The notes: generated by a model from the letters alone, not told the origin. A stretch of 64,000 nucleotides of DNA from Bermanella marisrubri (GCF_012295615.1 NZ_CP051183.1:462501-526500); one strand, 5' to 3'. Positions 34,911 to 44,999 are shown, numbered from the stretch's first letter. Numbers and translations: made by a program.

Positions 34911-34936
34911 AAAAGGCCAGCTTGTGCTGGCCTTTT
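34911..34936 (-). terminator. Terminator after the TraF-like gene
   Basis: A perfect hairpin AAAAGGCCAGC-TTGT-GCTGGCCTTTT lies 31 bp after the TraF-like stop codon. It is symmetric and may also work from the other strand. Confidence 0.85.
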
Positions 34937-34966
34937 CTAAAGGAGTGTATTGCCTATTGGGATGAC

Positions 34967-36580
34967 TTAGAATTCAACGCCAAACTCAAGTGCGATACCA
35001 GCTTCTTTTTCAGGGTCACTTGCGTTGGCCATCAAGCCGATGTCTAAGTGAACAGCAAGAGGTGAAATACCTAGACCAGCTGTTACGACATCTTGATCAC
35101 TACCCGCTAGGTTCGCTCGGTAACCTGCACGTAGTTGAAGTGTGCGCCAAACGTTTAGCTCAGCACCGATAGAGGCATACTGAGTAGGATCTTCGAAAGC
35201 GACTGGATCGTTTTCCATTAGATCTAAATCAAATGCGACTTTGGTCCAGCTAGTTTTGTGGCTGATACCAGCGCGAACCTGAGGGCTAACTTCAACGATG
35301 GTGCCAGCTGTGCCATTGCTCTCTACATAACGTGGGCTTTCGAATTCTTTGCCCAGTAGGTTTTTCACTACGAGGCCTGCTTGGAATTGCTTCTCAGCAC
35401 CAAACTGATATGCCGCACCTAAGTCGACGTTGATTTCCGTGTATTCTTCTGAATTTTCTGTGATGGTATCTCCGTCAAATTCTACTTCATTACCGTTTTC
35501 ATCTTCACCATCTAAGTCGTATAGGTAATCGAATACAGTTACTTTTTGTAGTTTAGGTGTTACACCGAATGCGATGTCATGGCCTTTGATATTGAAAACG
35601 CGAGAGGCGGTTAAACCTAGGTCAGCGATGGCCACACCCACCATTTCAACTTGAGAGTTTAGTGAACCATCATCGGCACCTTCAGCAAGATCACCGTTTT
35701 CAAAAATAATGGTGTCGCCTTCGTCGGCGGGTCTATTAGGTCCACCGTAAGCGAAATCACTCACTGCCTCTTCAGCATCTGCTACGTCTTGAGCCGATAC
35801 ACCGCCTACTCCATCGTTAAAGTCTTTCAATGTACTCTGTAGATTTGCAACTGCTGTTAAGTATTTTGATGTTGCGTCGGGGTAACGACGTAAGATATCG
35901 CTGTCATCAGAACTGACCAGTACTCGTCCAGAAAAGGTGCCTTGGCCTCCTGCGCTTAGTGCTAGTGAAAACTTTTTGCTAGGAATAGCGAGGGCCATAT
36001 TGGCGCCAAAATTCATTCGTAGAGCTTTATTGTTTAAATCATCAAGATCGTTTGCGACAGCTTCAGAGTAAACAACAAGCTCGGGGTCAATATTAGGATT
36101 TTTACTAAATAAACGCGTATCTAGATAATTTACAGATTCTTCAAGTTTGGTTTCTGCGGCTTCATACTGAGCAGGTAGCACAGCAGTTTCAAGATCTGTT
36201 AATGCTTGATTTAGTTTCTCTAGGCCAAGTGGCCCTGTAGACTCATCAAGAACGTTTGACAGTAAGTCCACATTAGACAAGCCACTATTATCTAACTCAC
36301 TCTCTTCATCAAAATCTTCAACCTCGTCAATAAAGCCATCATCATCGGCAACGACGATGCTGATTTGAGGAATCTTTAGGCCAAAGTGATCATCATCACG
36401 GGTAAGAGATAGCAATGCAGGGTTAAACTGAACCGTACTTGCAACTTCTGCCGAAGATACACCGGTTCCACCCATACCCATGGCGCGGGCATCGGTTGGC
36501 ATAAATGGTACGGCTTGAGCTTGGAGCGTAGCAAGCGAAATGGCGGCACCGAGGAGTAATTTTTTGTTAGGTAGATGCAT
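34967..36580 (-). CDS. TraF-like outer-membrane protein (FadL-like barrel)
   Basis: A 537-residue exported protein of the family often called conjugal transfer protein TraF (TraF_2). The signal peptide is residues 1-23 (ending LQAQA), and the mature part starts VPFMPTDARAMGMGGTGVSS, as in FadL/OmpP1-like barrels, with NPALLS nearby. The middle 90-200 and 260-330 regions are acidic and not conserved. The C-terminus GIALEFGVEF ends in Phe, as expected for a barrel. The ATG at 36580 has AAGGGAA upstream and gives a proper signal peptide; a longer frame to 36667 does not. No conjugation genes are near, so the name is misleading. The substrate is unknown. Confidence 0.8.
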   Translation of the reverse strand: MHLPNKKLLLGAAISLATLQAQAVPFMPTDARAMGMGGTGVSSAEVASTVQFNPALLSLTRDDDHFGLKIPQISIVVADDDGFIDEVEDFDEESELDNSGLSNVDLLSNVLDESTGPLGLEKLNQALTDLETAVLPAQYEAAETKLEESVNYLDTRLFSKNPNIDPELVVYSEAVANDLDDLNNKALRMNFGANMALAIPSKKFSLALSAGGQGTFSGRVLVSSDDSDILRRYPDATSKYLTAVANLQSTLKDFNDGVGGVSAQDVADAEEAVSDFAYGGPNRPADEGDTIIFENGDLAEGADDGSLNSQVEMVGVAIADLGLTASRVFNIKGHDIAFGVTPKLQKVTVFDYLYDLDGEDENGNEVEFDGDTITENSEEYTEINVDLGAAYQFGAEKQFQAGLVVKNLLGKEFESPRYVESNGTAGTIVEVSPQVRAGISHKTSWTKVAFDLDLMENDPVAFEDPTQYASIGAELNVWRTLQLRAGYRANLAGSDQDVVTAGLGISPLAVHLDIGLMANASDPEKEAGIALEFGVEF

Positions 36581-36818
36581 AGTGGTTCCCTTAGAAATAT
36601 TGGCCATTATTACTAGCATAGTGGATAACGTAGGAATCCACTGAATCTTGTCAGTATGTAATGGCATATAAACGCAAGCGTTTTATAGTTTAGTGCAATA
36701 GGCTGAAATGCAAAAGAGTGTTTTGTGAAGTTAAGCATAGACAATGTTAAGCTTCTGTGAATATTTGCTGCACGATTTCTGTGCGATTTCCTGATTGTTT
36801 AGTTAAGGATGCTCTCCG

Positions 36819-37739
36819 TTGTTACCTGTCATCGCTGTTTATGCGGCTGTCGTACTTATTTGGTCGACGACTCCGCTTGCTATTCGTTTAAGTGTTGATT
36901 CAGTGGATTTTGTTCAAGGGTCCGCATTGCGTATGTGGATTAGTCTGGCTTTATGTTTACTGTTGCTACCTTTATTTCGGTTAAAGCTCAGCTTTAACAA
37001 ATTGGCCATGCAACGCTATATGGCAAGCGCCTTGGGCATCTGTTTTGCGATGCTATGCGTTTATTGGTCAGCACAAACTTTGCCAAGCGGATTGATTGCA
37101 GTGCTTTGGGGGCTTACGCCCATTTTAGTGAGTTTACAATCTCGCTGCTTGATTGCAGGTACAAGGCTCGATGGCTTGCGTTTGCTGTCCATGGCCATAG
37201 CCGTTCTGGGTTTGTATGTGATCTTCGCGCAGCAAATTGCATTGTCGCCTACCATGGCAGTGGCCCTTGCTGTGTTGTTGTTGGCTGTGAATTTTCATAG
37301 CTTGAGTGCAGTGTTATTGCAAAAGCTGCAACTGAAGCAGCAAAGTAGTGAGGATGAGCGCATGCACCCCTTGGTACAGACAACTGGTGGGTTGCTGGTG
37401 TCAGCACCCATTTATGCCATAGTATGGCTGTTAATGAGTGGGCCTCTGCCGGAGGTCATGTCATGGACCAGTATCGGTGCCATCGCTTATTTGAGTATCA
37501 TTGGCTCTGCGGTCGGCTTCATTGGATATTTCTATCTGTTGACCAAGATGTCCGCAGCCGATGCGTCTTTGATTACATTAATGACGCCTGTCATAGCCCT
37601 GTTTTTGGGGACGTCTATTGCAAATGAAACACTCTCTGATCGCACTTTGATGGGTGCAGGCATTATTCTATTTGCTCTCTTTATTTATCACTTGAAAAAT
37701 ATCCGACTTGTGCTTGTTCGCTTGGCGCAAAAGGACTGA
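36819..37739 (+). CDS. EamA/DMT-family transporter
   Basis: A 306-residue membrane protein with ten hydrophobic helices in two EamA repeats (about 5-135 and 150-295). It probably exports a small metabolite. TTG at 36819 is the likely start, with AAGGA 11 bases upstream. No substrate can be told. It is followed by the FliA promoter of flgP and does not belong to that operon. Confidence 0.8.
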   Translation: MLPVIAVYAAVVLIWSTTPLAIRLSVDSVDFVQGSALRMWISLALCLLLLPLFRLKLSFNKLAMQRYMASALGICFAMLCVYWSAQTLPSGLIAVLWGLTPILVSLQSRCLIAGTRLDGLRLLSMAIAVLGLYVIFAQQIALSPTMAVALAVLLLAVNFHSLSAVLLQKLQLKQQSSEDERMHPLVQTTGGLLVSAPIYAIVWLLMSGPLPEVMSWTSIGAIAYLSIIGSAVGFIGYFYLLTKMSAADASLITLMTPVIALFLGTSIANETLSDRTLMGAGIILFALFIYHLKNIRLVLVRLAQKD

Positions 37740-37748
37740 GCTATTTTC

Positions 37749-37775
37749 TAAATCATTTACTTTGTGGGCCGATAA
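37749..37775 (+). promoter_or_regulatory. FliA (sigma-28) promoter of flgP-flgT
   Basis: TAAA (37749-37752), 15 bases, then GCCGATAA (37768-37775) is a perfect match to the flagellar sigma-28 consensus with the right spacing. It lies 30 bp before the flgP start codon. Confidence 0.85.
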
Positions 37776-37805
37776 CTCTTGTAACAAATCAAAAGGAGTA
37801 ATCGC

Positions 37806-38447
37806 ATGAAGTTTGGGATTAAGGTGGTCACCATAGCCATCATGCTCAGTCTCACCGCCGGGTGCAGCACTATCAGTAACATGTTCGGCTTTGGAGATGA
37901 GGAAGAAGAAAAGGTCTCCGATGTGCAGCACAGCGAAAGTATGCTCAAGCCGGTGCAAACCAATGTGGATCCAGTTGCCCCCTTAATTTTGCGCGTCGTA
38001 GGTTACGGTGCTATCAACCCGCGAGCAAAGAATATGAGTGATGTGCAAAAGCGTTTGATGGCTATTCGTGCAAGCCGGCTAGACGCCTACCGATCGATGG
38101 CCGAAAGAGTTTATGGTACAAAACTCACCGGTAGCTCTACTGTGCGAGACCTTGTCGTTAAAAACGATAATTTTAGAACATACGTCGATACCTTTATTCA
38201 TGGTGCTCGCGTGGTGTCTAGCGATGTGATGGAAGATGGCAGCGTAGAAACTGTTTTGGAAATGGTGATTGATGCTGGTTTCCGTAACTGCCTTGTTACT
38301 GAAAATAGCATGCGCTTTAACTCGGATTGCCGCAGTAAGGTCATGCAAAACGGTTCTAACTCGATGCGCACTAGCCGTTATCAAAATATCAATCGTATCC
38401 AAAGTCAGTCTGCGATTCCTGAAACCAATCATTATTTTGTCGATTAA
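37806..38447 (+). CDS. flgP: FlgP-like outer-membrane lipoprotein
   Basis: A 213-residue lipoprotein of the LPP20 family. The lipobox is LTAGC (about 16-20). The conserved core is LRVVGYGAINP, then LMAIRASRLDAYRSMAERVYG (here split as RASRLDAYRSMAERVYG) near 78-100. In Vibrio and Campylobacter FlgP forms an outer ring around the flagellar basal body. AAAGGAG lies before the ATG. It is followed by flgT 30 bp later. A perfect FliA promoter precedes it, which confirms the flagellar role. Confidence 0.88.
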   Translation: MKFGIKVVTIAIMLSLTAGCSTISNMFGFGDEEEEKVSDVQHSESMLKPVQTNVDPVAPLILRVVGYGAINPRAKNMSDVQKRLMAIRASRLDAYRSMAERVYGTKLTGSSTVRDLVVKNDNFRTYVDTFIHGARVVSSDVMEDGSVETVLEMVIDAGFRNCLVTENSMRFNSDCRSKVMQNGSNSMRTSRYQNINRIQSQSAIPETNHYFVD

Positions 38448-38477
38448 TTTTTTGGGTTAATCGTCAGGGAGAGGGTT

Positions 38478-39686
38478 ATGAAACATTGGATTCTCGCTAT
38501 CGTGATGATGTTGGCCGCTATGCTTATCACAGTCAGTTCATATGCCGTTGAATTGACTTCTGTTGGCAGTGCTGCGGTCGGTAAGGATCTAATAGAAAGC
38601 CGAGACAATGCTATTCGTGATGCCTTGCGTCAGGCTTCCCTGCAAATGGGTGGTTCTATTCACAGTTCGCAAATGCTGGTGGATGGCTTGGTTACGCGTG
38701 ATCAAGTGAACTTAAAAAGTAACGGGCAATTTCGGCATGTACGAGTTTTAGAAGAAAAAATCGCACACGGTATTATTCAGGTTAAGATTCGAGCAGAATT
38801 TCTAGAGGGCGGTCAATGCGAAACAAACCAGGGCAATGGTTATCGCAAGGCCGTAGCCGTAGCAGGCTTTGCTCTACAAAATCCTAAAGACTCTGTGTTA
38901 GGTGGTCTGGGTAATATCGAGCAACGCCTAAGTGGCGTATTAGCGAATACCATTAATGGCCGTCATCGCTTGCATGCAATGGATAGTGGCCATGTATTAT
39001 TGTTCACCAGCGTTGATCGTGCTCCGTCTTCGCAGAATAACTTGCAGCGTTTAACCAACAGTGTCGAGCTGGCAAAGGAGTTAGGAGCGCAATTTGTTGT
39101 CAGTGGAGTCATTCGTGATCTTTCTATGGTGAACCCAAATGCAGATTTGCCTAGCATCTGGGATACGCCATTAAGCTATGTTGGCATTGAAAAAGATAAA
39201 CGCCATCGCAATTTTGTTTTGGATGTCTATGTACATGATGGCATCAGCGGCTCACTTATGTTCCAAAATACTTACGCTACCATGGGTGAATGGAATTATG
39301 ATGATCACCGCCGCACAGGTTTTGCCACACCTGTTTACTGGAAAAGTGACTTTGGCCAGAAATCAAAAGAGTTGATTAGCAAAGTTGTAAGGGATTTAAA
39401 TAGTAATCTTGGTTGCCAGCCGTATATGGCAAAAATTATCGATGCACGTGGTGACTTTATTCGCATAGATACAGGCAGTAGTGTAGGTATGCGTCCAGGG
39501 GATGAACTAACGGTTTTTAGAACTAGCACATTCTATAACTTGGATCAGCAAGGTTTGACTCAATTACAAGGTACGGAGATCAAAGCTAAGATCACGCAAG
39601 TGCAGCCACGTTTTGCTGTTGCCAAACTAGAGAAAACCGCTGCGCGTTTTGCGATTCAGCGTGAAGACGTTGTAGTGGCTTGGTAA
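38478..39686 (+). CDS. flgT: Flagellar H-ring protein FlgT
   Basis: A 402-residue periplasmic protein with a signal peptide (about 1-23, ending SSYA). The N-terminal domain has RDNAIRDALRQASLQMG and VLEEKIAHGIIQVKIRAEF, the middle TolB-like domain spans about 120-300, and the C-terminal SH3-like part spans about 310-402. FlgT builds the H ring of the Vibrio polar flagellar motor, needed for stator assembly. GGGAGAGGG precedes the ATG. In Vibrio it is joined by flgO and flgP; here no flgO is seen. Confidence 0.85.
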   Translation: MKHWILAIVMMLAAMLITVSSYAVELTSVGSAAVGKDLIESRDNAIRDALRQASLQMGGSIHSSQMLVDGLVTRDQVNLKSNGQFRHVRVLEEKIAHGIIQVKIRAEFLEGGQCETNQGNGYRKAVAVAGFALQNPKDSVLGGLGNIEQRLSGVLANTINGRHRLHAMDSGHVLLFTSVDRAPSSQNNLQRLTNSVELAKELGAQFVVSGVIRDLSMVNPNADLPSIWDTPLSYVGIEKDKRHRNFVLDVYVHDGISGSLMFQNTYATMGEWNYDDHRRTGFATPVYWKSDFGQKSKELISKVVRDLNSNLGCQPYMAKIIDARGDFIRIDTGSSVGMRPGDELTVFRTSTFYNLDQQGLTQLQGTEIKAKITQVQPRFAVAKLEKTAARFAIQREDVVVAW

Positions 39687-39714
39687 AGGATTCAACAGTT
39701 TCGGAAGAATATAA

Positions 39715-39747
39715 ATGGATCCCCGATCGAAGCGCGTCGGGGATGAC
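39715..39747. repeat. Half MITE-like element, possible terminator
   Basis: ATGGATCCCCGATC then a CCCCGA/TCGGGG hairpin ending GGGGATGAC matches the right half of the MITE-like elements. It lies between the convergent flgT and spoVR-like genes and can stop transcription from both. Confidence 0.6.
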
Positions 39748-39778
39748 ACTTATTGCTCGTATTCATTGTCCCCGCCTA

Positions 39779-41350
39779 TTAAGGGACGCTTAGGTCTAAT
39801 TGAATATCCACATCATAGGGTTTTTCTTTATCATTGGTGCAAGAGTATGTCTTGGCGACTTTACCTTGATCATCAATGGAATGCAGATACACATCAAAGC
39901 CCCATAAGCGACGAAGATGCTTTAATACTTCATTGCTATCATCACCTAAAGGCACATTATCTTGTCGATAATGATGCAGAGTCAGAGATCGATCACCTTC
40001 CACGTCTACTTTATACACCTGAATGTTAGGCTCACGATACGACAAGTCATATTGCCGAGCTAAATTCTCGCGTACTTGATGATAACCTTCGTCGTCATGA
40101 ATGGCATCAATCTGAATATGCATTTTACGTTCGTCATCCATGATGCTGAATAAGCGCATATCGCGCATCACTTTGGGTGATAGATACTGCAATACAAAGC
40201 TTTCATCCTTAAAGTTTTGCATAGCAAAGTGAACAGTATCCAGCCAATCACTGCCTGCAATATCTGGGAACCAGCGCCTGTCTTCTTCGGTAGGATTCTC
40301 ACAAATACGACGAATATCGGTAAACATAGAAAAGCCTAACGCATACGGATTAATACCGCTGTAGTAAGGGCTATCGTAAGGTGGTTGATACACTACATTA
40401 GTATGGCTGTTTAAAAACTCCATAATGAAGCCATCAGATACCAATCCTTCGTCATACATGGTGTTCAATAAAGTGTAATGCCAAAACGTCGCCCAGCCCT
40501 CGTTCATCACTTGGGTTTGACGTTGCGGATAAAAATACTGAGCCAGTTTACGTACGATACGAATAACTTCCCGCTGCCAGGGTCTTAGCAAAGGCGCATT
40601 TTTCTCTAAGAAATAAAGCAAATTTTCTTGCGGTTCTTGTGGATAACGGCGTTCCTTCTCTTCTTTTACTTTTTCTTTACCTGGGATTGTACGCCACAAG
40701 TCATTGACTTGCTGTTGTAGTATATCTTCGCGGTTTTTTTGTCTTTCTTTTTCTTCATGAGCACTAATTGGACGAGGACGCTTGTAGCGGTCTACCCCAT
40801 AGTTCATTAGCGCATGAGCAGCATCGAGTACATCTTCTACCGCATCGACACCATGGCGTTCTTCGCATTCTTTAATGTATTGTCGGGCAAAGACTAAGTA
40901 GTCGATGATGGCACTGGCATCGGTCCATGTTCGGAAAAGATAATTCCCTTTAAAGAAACTATTATGGCCATAGCAAGCATGAGCAATGACTAAGGCTTGC
41001 ATCGTGATGGTATTTTCTTCCATTAAATAGGCAATACAAGGGTCACTATTAATCACAATTTCATAGGCCAAACCCATTTGTCCTCTCTGGTAGTGAGTTT
41101 GGGTTTGCAAAAACTGTTTACCATAAGACCAATGATGATAGCTTATGGGCATGCCCACGCTAGCGTAGGCATCCATCATTTGCTCGGCGGTAATGACTTC
41201 AATTTGATTGGGATAGGTATCAAGTCGATATCCTTCGGCGATACGTGCGATGTGACTATCGTATTCACGCAACAAATCGAAATTCCAATCTGACCCTTGA
41301 GAGATAGGTTCATAGGGTTTTTTCTTGGCGGACTTTTTCGCTGCTGTCAT
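39779..41350 (-). CDS. SpoVR family protein
   Basis: A 523-residue cytoplasmic protein of the SpoVR family (E. coli YcgB). Conserved stretches include [30 protein letters not shown] and [10 protein letters not shown]. The His and Glu residues suggest a metalloprotein, but the role is not known. It is the last gene of the prkA-yeaH-spoVR operon, overlapping the DUF444 gene by four bases. Confidence 0.92.
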   Translation of the reverse strand: MTAAKKSAKKKPYEPISQGSDWNFDLLREYDSHIARIAEGYRLDTYPNQIEVITAEQMMDAYASVGMPISYHHWSYGKQFLQTQTHYQRGQMGLAYEIVINSDPCIAYLMEENTITMQALVIAHACYGHNSFFKGNYLFRTWTDASAIIDYLVFARQYIKECEERHGVDAVEDVLDAAHALMNYGVDRYKRPRPISAHEEKERQKNREDILQQQVNDLWRTIPGKEKVKEEKERRYPQEPQENLLYFLEKNAPLLRPWQREVIRIVRKLAQYFYPQRQTQVMNEGWATFWHYTLLNTMYDEGLVSDGFIMEFLNSHTNVVYQPPYDSPYYSGINPYALGFSMFTDIRRICENPTEEDRRWFPDIAGSDWLDTVHFAMQNFKDESFVLQYLSPKVMRDMRLFSIMDDERKMHIQIDAIHDDEGYHQVRENLARQYDLSYREPNIQVYKVDVEGDRSLTLHHYRQDNVPLGDDSNEVLKHLRRLWGFDVYLHSIDDQGKVAKTYSCTNDKEKPYDVDIQLDLSVP

Positions 41351-42645
41351 ACCGCCTCCTTGATATCTTTTTGCGAGAACAAGTCTCGGAAAACGGGGAA
41401 GATTTCTTCGGCCCCAGTGATTTGTTCCATAGCGAAGCGCTCGCCCAGCTGAGGTGCTAATTCTTCATAAGCTCGCCACAAGGCTTGGTGTGCGTGCGGC
41501 GTAATTTCGATATAGGCGAAATACTGAAGCAAGGGCATAATACGTTGGCTGAGTATTTCTGCACATTGAGGGCTATCGTCATCCCAGTTATCACCATCGC
41601 TGGCTTGTGCTCCATAGATATTCCACTCAGCGGGGTTGTAACGTGCTTCAATAATGTCAGCCATCAGTTCTAGCGCGCTGGATACAATGGTACCGCCGGT
41701 TTCTCGGCTATAGAAAAATTCTTCTTCGTTTACTTCTTTTGCACTAGTATGGTGACGAATGAACACCACTTCGGTTCGTTCATAATTTCGTTCTAAAAAC
41801 AAATAGAGCAAAATATAAAAGCGTTTCGCAATATCTTTGATTTGTTGAGTCATGGAGCCAGAAACATCCATCACACAGAACATTACAGCCTTGGTACTGG
41901 GGGTAGGTTCTTTTACTAGATTTCGATAATGAATATCAAAGGTATCAATGAAGGGAATGCGTTGAATCTTCTCTTCGAGTTTTTGGATTCGCTCTTCTAG
42001 TTCTTTAATTTTAATAGGGTTGCGTAAGTCTTCGTCTTTTTCTAATTCTTCACCTAACTCTTTTTTCGCGGCCCTTAGCTTGCGTCGTGAACTTGCACTT
42101 AAGGCAATGCGGCGCGCTTGAGCACTACGCATGGATTTAACAACGGCTAAGTTGTTGGGTGTGCCTGTAGCTGTGTAACCTGCACGACGGTATTCCATTG
42201 CATCGTGTTCAGTTAGCGTCTTTTTGACCATGTTAGGTAGGGCAAGGTCTTCAAAGACATAATCGAGAAATTCTTCTTTCGAGATATAAAAAGAAAAATC
42301 GTCGATGCCTTCCCCTTGGTTGCTGGCATTGCCTTCACCAGCACCACCACCTTGTCCTTCCCCTTTGGGACGTAGGATTTTGTCACCAGCATGAAATTCT
42401 TTGTTGCCAGGGAGTACACGTTGCCGTGCGCCCCCTTGGCCATGATGGAAAGTCGGTTCATTAGTATCCCGTGTCGGGATAGATATTTTTTCGCCACGCT
42501 CCATATCGGTAATGGAACGCTTGTTGACCGCGTCGGTCACCGCTTTCTTAATATGGGACTTGTACCGGCGTAAAAAACGCTGACGGTTCACCATACTTTT
42601 GTTTTTACCATTTAAGCGGCGATCAATAATATAGCTCATGGGCAC
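41347..42645 (-). CDS. YeaH/YhbH (DUF444) family protein
   Basis: A 432-residue protein that has a von Willebrand factor A-like domain at the C-terminus with a MIDAS motif, DVSGSMTQ (about 271-278). The N-terminal half is basic with a glycine-rich stretch ([11 protein letters not shown] near 95-105). It works with PrkA and SpoVR in stress or nitrogen starvation in enterobacteria. The VWA domain suggests a partner of the AAA+ kinase PrkA, as in other MoxR-like/VWA pairs. Confidence 0.92.
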   Translation of the reverse strand: MPMSYIIDRRLNGKNKSMVNRQRFLRRYKSHIKKAVTDAVNKRSITDMERGEKISIPTRDTNEPTFHHGQGGARQRVLPGNKEFHAGDKILRPKGEGQGGGAGEGNASNQGEGIDDFSFYISKEEFLDYVFEDLALPNMVKKTLTEHDAMEYRRAGYTATGTPNNLAVVKSMRSAQARRIALSASSRRKLRAAKKELGEELEKDEDLRNPIKIKELEERIQKLEEKIQRIPFIDTFDIHYRNLVKEPTPSTKAVMFCVMDVSGSMTQQIKDIAKRFYILLYLFLERNYERTEVVFIRHHTSAKEVNEEEFFYSRETGGTIVSSALELMADIIEARYNPAEWNIYGAQASDGDNWDDDSPQCAEILSQRIMPLLQYFAYIEITPHAHQALWRAYEELAPQLGERFAMEQITGAEEIFPVFRDLFSQKDIKEAV

Positions 42646-42667
42646 CTCGCCTTCTTAACAGGTTTCT

Positions 42668-44590
42668 TTACTGCGACTTACGCACGCGTAAGTACCATTC
42701 AGATAGTAGGCGAACCTGTTTCTCGGTGTATCCACGCTCAACCATGCGAGCAACAAAGTTATCGTGTTTTTTCTTCTCGTCGGAGGATCCTTTGGCGTTA
42801 AAACTGATAACGGGCAGTAGGTCTTCCGTATTGGCGAACATTTTCTTCTCAATAACTGAACGCATCTTTTCGTAACTTTGCCAGCTTGGGTTTTTACCTT
42901 GGTTATTTGCTTTGGCGCGCAATACAAAGTTAACCACTTCATTACGGAAGTCTTTAGGATTACTGATACCCGCTGGTTTCTCGATCTTCTCTAGCTCTTC
43001 ATTGATAGCGGCACGATCAAGAATTTCACCGGTTTCAGGGTCTCGGTATTCTTGATCTTGAATCCAGAAGTCTGCATAAGTGACGTAGCGGTCAAAAATA
43101 TTTTGGCCGTATTCACTGTAGGACTCGAGGTAGGCGGTTTGAATTTCTTTACCGATAAAGTCGACATATTTAGGCGCTAGGTACTCTTTGATAAAGTTCA
43201 GGTAGCGATCTGCGGTTTCTTGTGGGAACTGCTCCTGCTCTATTTGTTTTTCCAGAACATACATAAGATGAACTGGGTTGGCAGCCACTTCGCTGGCATC
43301 AAAGTTAAACACACGGCTTAGGATTTTGAAGGCGAAACGGGTAGAAAGACCGCTCATGCCTTCGTTAACACCTGCAGCGTCACGATACTCTTGAATGGAT
43401 TTTGCTTTGGGATCGGTATCTTTGAGATTTTCACCGTCGTAAATGCGCATCTTGCTGTAAACACTGGAGTTCTCAGGTTCTTTTACGCGGGATAAAATCG
43501 AGAATTGCGCGAGCATATGCAAAGTATCTGGAGCACAAGGAGCACGGTTAAGTGAGCTGTTTTTCAATAGCTTCTCATAAATTTGCATTTCTTCTTTGAT
43601 ACGCAAACAGTAAGGCACTTTTACGATGTAAACACGGTCAATGAAAGCTTCATTGGTTTTATTATTTTTGAACGTTTGCCATTCGCTTTCGTTAGAGTGG
43701 GCCATGACGATGCCATCAAACGGTATCGCGCCCATGCCCTCCGTACCATTGTAATTCCCTTCTTGTGTGGCGGTGAGTAAGGGGTGTAGTACTTTGATAG
43801 GGGCTTTGAACATTTCGACAAATTCCATCATGCCTTGGTTCGCACGACATAGCGCACCTGAGAAACTGTAGGCGTCAGGATCGTCTTGTGAATGGTCCTC
43901 AAGTTGTCGAATATCCACCTTACCTACGAGAGAGCTAATATCTTGGTTGTTCTCGTCACCGGGTTCTGTTTTAGCAACGGCAATCTGATCGATAATACTG
44001 GGGTAGAGTTTGACAACTTTAAATTGGCTAATATCCCCTTTAAATTCACGCAAGCGCTTAGCGGCCCAAGGGGACATGATGCCACGGACATAGCGTTTGG
44101 GAATGCCATAGTCTTCTTCTAGAATGGTTGCGTCTTCATCTGGATCAAAGAGACCAAGTGGAGATTCAAATACCGGCGAACCTTGGATAGCATAAAACGG
44201 CACTTTTTGTACGAGGTGTTTAAGGCGCTCTGCCAGTGATGATTTACCACCACCAACTGGACCAAGGAGATATAAAATTTGCTTTCTTTCTTCCAAGCCT
44301 TGGGCGGCATGACGGAAGTACGACACGATTTGTTCGACAGCCTCTTCCATGCCATAAAACTCACTAAAGGCAGGATACCGTTTTATGACTTTATTTGAAA
44401 AGATGCGACTTAGGCGGGGATCATCACTGGTATTGATAAGTTCTGGCTCGCCGATGGCTTGCAACATTCGCTCCGGAGCGGTCGCATAAGCTGTTGGATC
44501 TTCCTTGCACAGTTGCAGATACTCCTGCAACGTCATGACTTCTTCTTGCGTAACTTTGTAGCGATCCTGATAGTGATTGAATATTGTCAT
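42668..44590 (-). CDS. prkA: PrkA-type serine protein kinase (YeaG-like)
   Basis: A 640-residue AAA+ protein kinase. The N-terminal AAA domain has Walker A LGPVGGGKSS near 110 and FSEFYGMEEAVEQIVSY before it; the C-terminal PrkA domain is about 380-640. The start at 44590 gives MTIFNHYQDRYK, aligning with E. coli YeaG; a GTG three codons upstream is less likely. In E. coli the yeaGH operon responds to nitrogen starvation under sigma-54. A matching GG-N10-GC promoter is found at 44754-44770. Confidence 0.93.
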   Translation of the reverse strand: MTIFNHYQDRYKVTQEEVMTLQEYLQLCKEDPTAYATAPERMLQAIGEPELINTSDDPRLSRIFSNKVIKRYPAFSEFYGMEEAVEQIVSYFRHAAQGLEERKQILYLLGPVGGGKSSLAERLKHLVQKVPFYAIQGSPVFESPLGLFDPDEDATILEEDYGIPKRYVRGIMSPWAAKRLREFKGDISQFKVVKLYPSIIDQIAVAKTEPGDENNQDISSLVGKVDIRQLEDHSQDDPDAYSFSGALCRANQGMMEFVEMFKAPIKVLHPLLTATQEGNYNGTEGMGAIPFDGIVMAHSNESEWQTFKNNKTNEAFIDRVYIVKVPYCLRIKEEMQIYEKLLKNSSLNRAPCAPDTLHMLAQFSILSRVKEPENSSVYSKMRIYDGENLKDTDPKAKSIQEYRDAAGVNEGMSGLSTRFAFKILSRVFNFDASEVAANPVHLMYVLEKQIEQEQFPQETADRYLNFIKEYLAPKYVDFIGKEIQTAYLESYSEYGQNIFDRYVTYADFWIQDQEYRDPETGEILDRAAINEELEKIEKPAGISNPKDFRNEVVNFVLRAKANNQGKNPSWQSYEKMRSVIEKKMFANTEDLLPVISFNAKGSSDEKKKHDNFVARMVERGYTEKQVRLLSEWYLRVRKSQ

Positions 44591-44753
44591 GGTCCACACC
44601 CCGCCGAATTGTCAAAATCTGTTTAGGCTTATCAGTTACAGCATGCCCTCTCTTTAATTTAGCGCGTAAAGCGCCTCCTGTATGCTTATATGTGATTGCC
44701 TATAAAATGGATTAGCAGCAAAGCGTCAATTTTTTACTGCTTCCTGAAATATG

Positions 44754-44770
44754 TTGCATAGGCTGTGCCT
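44754..44770 (-). promoter_or_regulatory. Candidate sigma-54 promoter of prkA-yeaH-spoVR
   Basis: On the minus strand the sequence is AGGCACAGCCTATGCAA. GG and GC are separated by ten bases, the required -24/-12 spacing, and GGCAC matches the -24 consensus. The 5' leader to prkA would be about 155 bases. Enhancer sites were not recognised. Confidence 0.6.
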
Positions 44771-44904
44771 TTATTTCTAAATTTAATAAAAAATCTTTGG
44801 AAATAATAAAACGATCGTATGACTTAGATGTGGATAATATAGATAGGTTCGAATGTTAGTGAGGAATTGTGAAGGCCGAGTATTGAGTGTGGCGTATGAT
44901 TGTT

Positions 44905-44983
44905 CATCATTCTCAGCTTGACTGAGAATCCATCCAATGATTTTTACATTGAAAAATGGATTCCCGCCTGCGCGGGAATGACG
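44905..44983. repeat. MITE-like element, copy 5
   Basis: The left hairpin is TCTCAG/CTGAGA and the right one CCCGC/GCGGG, ending GGGAATGACG. The middle (CATCCAATGATTTTTACATTG) is different from the other copies. Flanks AGTGT...TATGATT and AATCATACACT are inverted repeats, so the symmetry extends beyond the element. Confidence 0.75.
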
Positions 44984-44999
44984 AATCATACACTTAATG

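Larger units (their letters stand above)
44591..44999. other. 409-bp region between prkA and glpE
   Basis: Contains the candidate sigma-54 promoter (44754-44770), a long AT-rich stretch (44640-44860), heptamer-like sequence (44866-44895) and a MITE-like element (44905-44983). No credible gene is seen; an open frame on the minus strand at 44783-45067 lies across the repeat and the glpE end and is not a gene. Confidence 0.6.

Noticed and set aside
34967-36580. Evidence for a conjugative plasmid from the TraF-like name
   Set aside because: No other transfer gene is present and the neighbours are chromosomal core genes.
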